From Acidobacteriota bacterium (GTDB taxonomy: Bacteria; Acidobacteriota; Terriglobia; Terriglobales; Acidobacteriaceae), in assembly GCA_013290025.1 (NCBI GenBank), contig JABCYV010000019.1:1-36693 (forward strand): a stretch of DNA of 36,693 nucleotides, read 5' to 3'. Every line of letters begins with the position of its first letter. Positions within the stretch are counted from its first letter, which is position 1. Shown piece after piece: positions 32,852 through 36,693 of the stretch. The notes under the pieces are model-generated. The model did not search any database, was not told the origin of the DNA, and saw only the letters and a list, made by a program, of their open reading frames with translations. The translations under genes were made by a program, and so were the position numbers.

Positions 32852-34603
32852 ATGAAAGCCGCTGTACCTCTCGCTTTAGCTTTAGCAACCTTTACATGGG
32901 CACAGTCTAGTACGCCGCACCCGGAACCCCAGATTTCAAAGGCACACTCCACCCGTCCAGCAAAAAAGCAGCTTTCCCCGAAAGAACAGTTGTGGTGCCC
33001 CATATTAAAGTCGGCTCTCGGCAGCGCAGCAGCAGCCGAACCCCCGGTGCGGAGCTATCTTTTAGAGACAGTTGCCGGCGGTCTTAGCAAATGTGATCCG
33101 CGAAAAGTGCGCACGGTGCTCGTAGATTCATTTACCGCTACTTTGGCAATGCCCGAAAATGAAGAGGAGATCAACCAGAGAACACACCGGTTCGTGTCGG
33201 AGGGCGAACGAATTGATCAGGCAACCCTGGAGGCGCTCTACAACTTAGAGACAAAGCGAAGACTGCAAGAAGCCGCATTGAGGGCCTTGCTCACAGTCGA
33301 TGAATCGAAAGTCGAATCGCTATTGTCGCAGGCTGAACCTAGAGTTAGCGCAGAGCTTCTGAGTTCGATGATCTCCAGCGCGACGAGTGCCAAGAAATTT
33401 GACCGGGCCATCAAGTTGTTGGGCCAAGTTGGGTCGGATGAGAGGTTTCCATACCGCGAAGCCACCGAGCTAATGATCGAGCTGCCGCCGACGCGTGATG
33501 CCGACGAGCAGGAAATCTTCCGACTTGCCATGGCACGCGACCGGGAACAACACTCCCCGGCCCAACCATCGGGCGGCGATGATTTCGCCAGCATGATCGT
33601 TCGCTTCTGGCAACATATTCCGCCAGCGCTCGACTTGGATGCGATTCACCAGGTGCTCGATTCGGCGCGATCCAAGGACGGCAGCGGTGTCACTCTCAAT
33701 GCCGCTTCCGGCAACGTGGGTTTCACCAGCGAGCATGACTTCCGTGTGTTCGAGCTTCTGCCTGTATTGAGGCAACTGGATGATGACGAGGCAGACAAAA
33801 TACTGAGGGACTCGCAGCAGGCCCAGATTCAGCTCAAACAGTTCCCGAATGGCATTCAGTCCCTCGATCCGACGATTAGGGATACACCCGCCAAAGAAGG
33901 CGAAAAACAAGGGCTAACAGGGGGTTCAGTGGGTCCGCCGAACGAGATGGAGCAGGCTTTCGACACGAACAAGGTTCGGGTGGAAGAGATTGGCCGCATG
34001 GCGGAGGACAATCCCCGCCAAGCCATTGCGGCAGCGGCCACGTTGCCCGAGTCAGTGGGCAAAAGCTGGGTGGCAGAGTTTCCGCGTGCTCAGGCCTATC
34101 TTGCAATCGCTCGATCGGCGATGAAGAAGAACCCTTCTGCAGCCAAGGACGCCCTGGAGGAAATGGCAGCGTCTTTGGAACAGGCACCCTATCCCTACCA
34201 CGCAATGGAAAACTGGATCGAGGGGATTGCGATAGCGAGGGAAATGGGCGAGGTTGATCTGGCGGTCAAGCTGTTTCGATCAGGGATGGAACAAGCGGAC
34301 AAACTGAGAAGCGAGGACGCCGATTCTTATGATCCGAATCTGGCTTTGAAAGCCTGGTGGCCCTCCGTCTCTGCCTATTGGCGGCTTGTACAGGCCGCCT
34401 CCCGGTTCTCTCCTCGCACAGCACTGGAGCAGGTTCGAGGGATAAAGGACCCTGAGATTTTGCTGCTACTCGAAGTCAGGCTGGCCAATAATGCTCTGGG
34501 AGCGCGAGCCGAGCAATCCATAACCATGTTTCAAAAAAAGTCGTCGCCGCGGAGCAGTTGGAGTGAGTTTCGGGCACCCGAGATTTCCGGACCTGAAAAG
34601 TGA
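32852..34603 (+). CDS. Exported helical-repeat hypothetical protein
   Basis: A 583-residue exported protein with signal peptide MKAAVPLALALATFTWA before QSS; an alternative in-frame start at 32822 adds ten residues. The mature part is almost wholly alpha-helical with pair-of-helix units (ALEALYNLETKRRLQEAALR-like, DRAIKLLGQVG, PRQAIAAAATLPESVG, AYLAIARSAMKKNP, VDLAVKLFRSG), suggesting a HEAT/TPR-like scaffold in the periplasm. No catalytic motif or named family was recognised. It carries no Shine-Dalgarno. It sits between repeats R1 and R2. Confidence 0.72.
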   Translation: MKAAVPLALALATFTWAQSSTPHPEPQISKAHSTRPAKKQLSPKEQLWCPILKSALGSAAAAEPPVRSYLLETVAGGLSKCDPRKVRTVLVDSFTATLAMPENEEEINQRTHRFVSEGERIDQATLEALYNLETKRRLQEAALRALLTVDESKVESLLSQAEPRVSAELLSSMISSATSAKKFDRAIKLLGQVGSDERFPYREATELMIELPPTRDADEQEIFRLAMARDREQHSPAQPSGGDDFASMIVRFWQHIPPALDLDAIHQVLDSARSKDGSGVTLNAASGNVGFTSEHDFRVFELLPVLRQLDDDEADKILRDSQQAQIQLKQFPNGIQSLDPTIRDTPAKEGEKQGLTGGSVGPPNEMEQAFDTNKVRVEEIGRMAEDNPRQAIAAAATLPESVGKSWVAEFPRAQAYLAIARSAMKKNPSAAKDALEEMAASLEQAPYPYHAMENWIEGIAIAREMGEVDLAVKLFRSGMEQADKLRSEDADSYDPNLALKAWWPSVSAYWRLVQAASRFSPRTALEQVRGIKDPEILLLLEVRLANNALGARAEQSITMFQKKSSPRSSWSEFRAPEISGPEK

Positions 34604-34659
34604 TGGGCCCCTACTCCCCGAAACGGTTGCCAACAGAAATTCCTCGGTAATTCTCAGTT

Positions 34660-34685
34660 GGTGTAAACGCCTGGTTTCGTCAACC
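34660..34685 (+). repeat. Cassette-region repeat R2
   Basis: GGTGTAAACGCCTGGTTTCG then TCAACC (34660-34685), preceded by TCTCAGTT. It lies between the helical-repeat gene and the TonB-domain gene. Confidence 0.5.
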
Positions 34686-34739
34686 AAGCTCGGACCAGTG
34701 CAGAAACGGGTTACAATCGTTCAAGCGCGAGGCATCTCG

Positions 34740-35192
34740 ATGACCAACCGCATCAGCATCGTGCTTTGTTGTGTAGCCGCTGCTTGCATTGGAATGGCAG
34801 CACAGACCGACGAACCCCTATTGATCACGGTACAGCTACCGAAGTATCCCCCCTTGGCTCACCAAGCCCGGATAGAGGGAGTGGTGAAGTTAACTTTCAC
34901 GCTCTCCGCAAATGCCGGAGAACCAACGAATGTCGAGGTAGTGTCCGGCCATCCAATGTTGAAGGGGGCAGCGATGGACAACGTGAAAACGTGGAGGTTT
35001 GAAAACCATTACGCGGTCGAGCGCAAGTACGAAACAACGTTCAGGTATCGCCTATCAGGAATAGAAGTTCCAGCCCCGACAAGGGACAAGGTCACTTTTG
35101 ACTCATTCCACCAAGTGGAGGTCGTGACCGATTTGGTGTCGGGGTTGACTCAGTACGAATGTTCGCACCAATCGCCATGCCCCCAGCGTTAA
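34740..35192 (+). CDS. Exported TonB C-terminal-domain protein
   Basis: A 150-residue protein with signal peptide (MTNRISIVLCCVAAACIGMAAQ) followed by a TonB_C domain: KYPPLAHQARIEGVVKLTFT, NVEVVSGHPMLKGAAMDNV, KTWRF. The domain is the part that touches TonB-dependent receptors in energy transducers, but here there is no TM anchor plus Pro-rich linker, so this is a stand-alone periplasmic version like many found in Acidobacteriota and Bacteroidetes. I choose ATG 34740 because GAGG lies 7 nt before it and the signal peptide starts there. The 3' end overlaps repeat R3. Confidence 0.82.
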   Translation: MTNRISIVLCCVAAACIGMAAQTDEPLLITVQLPKYPPLAHQARIEGVVKLTFTLSANAGEPTNVEVVSGHPMLKGAAMDNVKTWRFENHYAVERKYETTFRYRLSGIEVPAPTRDKVTFDSFHQVEVVTDLVSGLTQYECSHQSPCPQR

Positions 35193-35214
35193 CTGTTGCA
35201 AAATCGCCATTACA
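35187..35214 (-). repeat. Cassette-region repeat R3 (inverted)
   Basis: On the minus strand TGTAATGGCGATTTTGCAAC then AGTTAACG, similar to R4 (TGTAAT.GCC..GTTGAAACAGTTA). It overlaps the last codons of the TonB-domain gene and abuts the stop of the next gene. Confidence 0.55.
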
Positions 35215-35215
35215 C

Positions 35216-35608
35216 TCATTGACCCGGTTCGGCGCGGATGAAATATTGGCCAGACACAGCAGTAGCTATGACAAGAAGAAACACCTCGGCCGTGGAGCCC
35301 CAAAAGAAGAGATCAGTGATGTAGTGGTGAAACGAGGAAACAGCCGCACCGAAGATGCCTAGTATCCAAATGCCGATGACTAAGAATCCGATCGCCTTCC
35401 CAATGAGACTTTTCGTCCCGCCCATCGCGTAACCTACCCACCACGCAACACAAGCGATTGCGAATCCACATAGCCCTGGCACATCTGCTGTTCCATTGAA
35501 ACCGATGATCAGCGCAACATTTCCGAACAGCCATGTAATGCAGAAAATCCAGACGCCCAGACGAGGATAATCAGTCTTGGAGGGAACAATCCGTAAAGAT
35601 AATCGCAT
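35216..35608 (-). CDS. Hypothetical four-helix inner-membrane protein
   Basis: A 130-residue protein with about four TM helices: GVWIFCITWLFGNVALIIGF, VPGLCGFAIACVAWWVGYAM, AIGFLVIGIWILGIFGAAV and STAEVFLLVIATAVSGQYF. The ATG at 35608 is decided by AGGAGG 7 nt upstream; a longer frame begins at 35632. No known family. It is bracketed by R3 and R4, which point in opposite directions and so form inverted repeats around the gene. Confidence 0.72.
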   Translation of the reverse strand: MRLSLRIVPSKTDYPRLGVWIFCITWLFGNVALIIGFNGTADVPGLCGFAIACVAWWVGYAMGGTKSLIGKAIGFLVIGIWILGIFGAAVSSFHHYITDLFFWGSTAEVFLLVIATAVSGQYFIRAEPGQ

Positions 35609-35661
35609 TCTTTGTCCTCCTAGGGTGGTCATTGCGATACCAGCGCCTAGCAGCCTCAGGT

Positions 35662-35689
35662 GGTGTAATCGCCTGGTTGAAACAGTTAC
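35662..35689 (+). repeat. Cassette-region repeat R4
   Basis: GGTGTAATCGCCTGGTTGAA then ACAGTTAC (35662-35689), preceded by CCTCAG. It overlaps the stop codon of the lipoprotein gene at 35686. It is the best match to the consensus. Confidence 0.58.
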
Positions 35690-36081
35690 TTCGATGTTGA
35701 GGATTGCTGACTCTTTTCGGCCCCTGAATCCTCTGGGAGAAGAACCACATCCATGAGCCGTACATGCTCTCTGGTTGAATTGAACTCCTGCCCAACGGTC
35801 GTGTAGCCCTCCTTAGAAACGACCAAGGTTAGCGGAACGTGAAGAAATGGAGCATGTGTTGACCCCACAGTGTACGTTCCGTCGGCCAAACTCTTCGTTT
35901 GCTTCGGATAGGTACTGCCTTTGGGGTTGAAGACGACTATCGCGCCAGCAACGGGAAAGCCGGAAGCGTCGCGGATCGTGCCATGAACGCGGGTGTAGCC
36001 GTCACAACCCAAGCACGGGAGCAGTAGTCCAGCAACGGAAATTGCGAGGGCAGTTCTTCGCAAGCGCATCGTCCCAATCAT
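35686..36081 (-). CDS. Small lipoprotein with carboxypeptidase-regulatory-like domain
   Basis: A 131-residue lipoprotein: MRLRRTALAISVAGLLLPCLGC gives a lipobox with the modified Cys26 (counting from 36081). A single CarboxypepD_reg/CnaB-like beta-sandwich follows: VHGTIRDASGFPVAGAIVVF, SLADGTYTVGSTHAPF, LTLVVSKEGYTTV. Such domains are common in surface and OM proteins of this phylum. The start could also be ATG 36069. The C-terminal tail is Ser/Glu-rich and disordered. It lies between repeats R4 and R5. Confidence 0.78.
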   Translation of the reverse strand: MIGTMRLRRTALAISVAGLLLPCLGCDGYTRVHGTIRDASGFPVAGAIVVFNPKGSTYPKQTKSLADGTYTVGSTHAPFLHVPLTLVVSKEGYTTVGQEFNSTREHVRLMDVVLLPEDSGAEKSQQSSTSK

Positions 36082-36130
36082 ATCTCTTCCGTCGTTCGCT
36101 CACTGACCCGGTCGGCCAATTCTCCATGAG

Positions 36131-36158
36131 CGCAGTCGCCTGATTTCAACAGCTAGCG
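36131..36158 (+). repeat. Cassette-region repeat R5
   Basis: CGCAGTCGCCTGATTTCAAC then AGCTAGCG, matching TCGCCTGGTT..AACAGTTA. Just upstream, CTCACTGACCCGGTCGGCC resembles the left flank of R3 and R6, and CGCTCA/TGAGCG are complementary, so R5 may be a full two-armed copy (about 36100-36158). Confidence 0.5.
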
Positions 36159-36488
36159 TCATCGTGATCGTGTATAAACGACCGCTTGGCCTTTGATGAC
36201 GTACCAGCAGCACACTAAGAAAAACAGTCCTAAGAATACGAAGTGGAGCGAGAAACTCCAGTGTTCGTACCGTCCCAACCATGAAGGAACAAACGCCACA
36301 ACCGCCGGTCCCAGCTTGATCGGAAACGGGCTTGTGATCGAAGGGTGGTGGGGAGCGTAGTGTTCCGTCCAGTAGTCCACACCGAAAGCGGCAACTAGGT
36401 TTGCAAAGAGGAGTACAGCCGCCATTGCTGCTGGGAACGGCGTGCCATTTGGAAAAGCAACTCGCAGCAGATTTCCGGAACCCGGCAT
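36159..36488 (-). CDS. Hypothetical small membrane protein
   Basis: A 109-residue protein with two or three TM segments (FPAAMAAVLLFANLVAAFGV, AVVAFVPSWLG and FVFLGLFFLVCCWYVI) and an aromatic/His-rich loop DYWTEHYAPHHPSITSP. GGGGAG about 9 nt upstream supports the ATG at 36488. No family recognised. Its stop lies directly against repeat R5, and R6 lies upstream of its start, keeping the one-gene-per-repeat order. Confidence 0.68.
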   Translation of the reverse strand: MPGSGNLLRVAFPNGTPFPAAMAAVLLFANLVAAFGVDYWTEHYAPHHPSITSPFPIKLGPAVVAFVPSWLGRYEHWSFSLHFVFLGLFFLVCCWYVIKGQAVVYTRSR

Positions 36489-36596
36489 ATCTGGATGCTC
36501 CCCTCAACGGAACACCGCTAGAAGACATTCGTTTGAAGGGAAATGCAAGATTACTCGGGTTACTGGCCGCCACAGTTCCCGATTCGGGCCGTCTCG

Positions 36597-36671
36597 GTTG
36601 GCGAAAAATCGCCATTGCACTCAAAATCCCGGTCTCAAGGTCAAAACGTGTAATCGCCTGTTCTATAAGAG
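36597..36671. repeat. Cassette-region repeat R6 (two-armed, imperfect palindrome)
   Basis: The left arm (AAATCGCCATTGCAC, inverted) and right arm (CGTGTAATCGCCTGTTC) are imperfect complements around CCCGGTCTCAAGGTC, so the single strand can fold. GCCATTGCAC against GTGTAATCGC pairs at 8 of 10 positions. After it, 36672-36693 shows nothing. Confidence 0.5.
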
Positions 36672-36693
36672 GGGATGTCAAAAACATTCTTAT

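Noticed and set aside
35187-36671. Canonical integron attC sites
   Set aside because: The repeats fold and are spaced like cassettes, but the GTTRRRY/RYYYAAC cores are not recognisable and no integrase is in view, so only a cassette-like hypothesis is kept.
36100-36687. 195-codon minus-strand ORF at the right end
   Set aside because: It crosses repeats R5 and R6 and overlaps the better-supported 109-residue membrane protein in another frame.

Overview
The window looks like a chromosomal segment of a Gram-negative, moderately high-GC bacterium, most likely an Acidobacteriota of the Terriglobia/Koribacter type. That placement is inferred from the LPS genes (waaA, lpxK, heptose kinase), HslUV, GatB, a DUF885 protein, secreted DinB and FnIII lipoproteins, and dispersed GTCATCCC/GGGATGAC hairpin repeats. 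No rRNA, tRNA or CRISPR array was seen.

Layout. 1-213: start of hemL (minus strand, cut by the window edge). 497-5644: a metal-handling region with an RcnR/CsoR-like repressor, an Nramp-like transporter, a small one-helix membrane protein, a small Cys-rich protein, an OprB-like porin and a DDAH-like hydrolase. 5692-8066: gatB and a secreted hypothetical protein (both minus). 8147-14240: waaA-lpxK-hldA, a DUF885 protein and galU. 14256-16082: purD-purE (minus). 16253-18691: a second metal locus with an MntR-type DtxR-family regulator, a second Nramp-like transporter and a second small one-helix protein. 18883-24735: acnA, a secreted DinB-like protein and hslV-hslU. 24736-26805: an accessory island of an RHH protein, a TIGR04255 protein, a 'WDGYG' protein and a frameshifted small protein. 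The island is bounded by direct repeats copied from the 3' end of hslU. 26865-32704: metallophosphoesterase, class III aminotransferase, FnIII lipoprotein, FAH-family protein and ketopantoate-reductase-like protein. 32750-36693: exported or membrane proteins, nearly every one separated from the next by a member of an imperfect repeat family.

Three things stand out. (1) The pair 'Nramp-like transporter + small single-TM protein' occurs twice. The two small proteins share an LRxYL..M...V.Y.V...A helix, and both transporters lack the Asn and Met of the classical Mn/Fe site. (2) A 14-bp palindrome (TTAAYCRTRSTTWA) lies over the -35 region of the MntR-like gene, the second Nramp gene and the porin, in the same geometry with a -10 box, which predicts a metal regulon joining both loci. 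(3) The TIGR04255 island sits between direct repeats of the hslU tail, as an integrated element would. Its fourth gene is split by a one-base frameshift in a C5 run.

Several promoters put a perfect TATAAT only 8-14 nt before a start codon that has no Shine-Dalgarno sequence, which suggests leaderless or very short-leader mRNAs.
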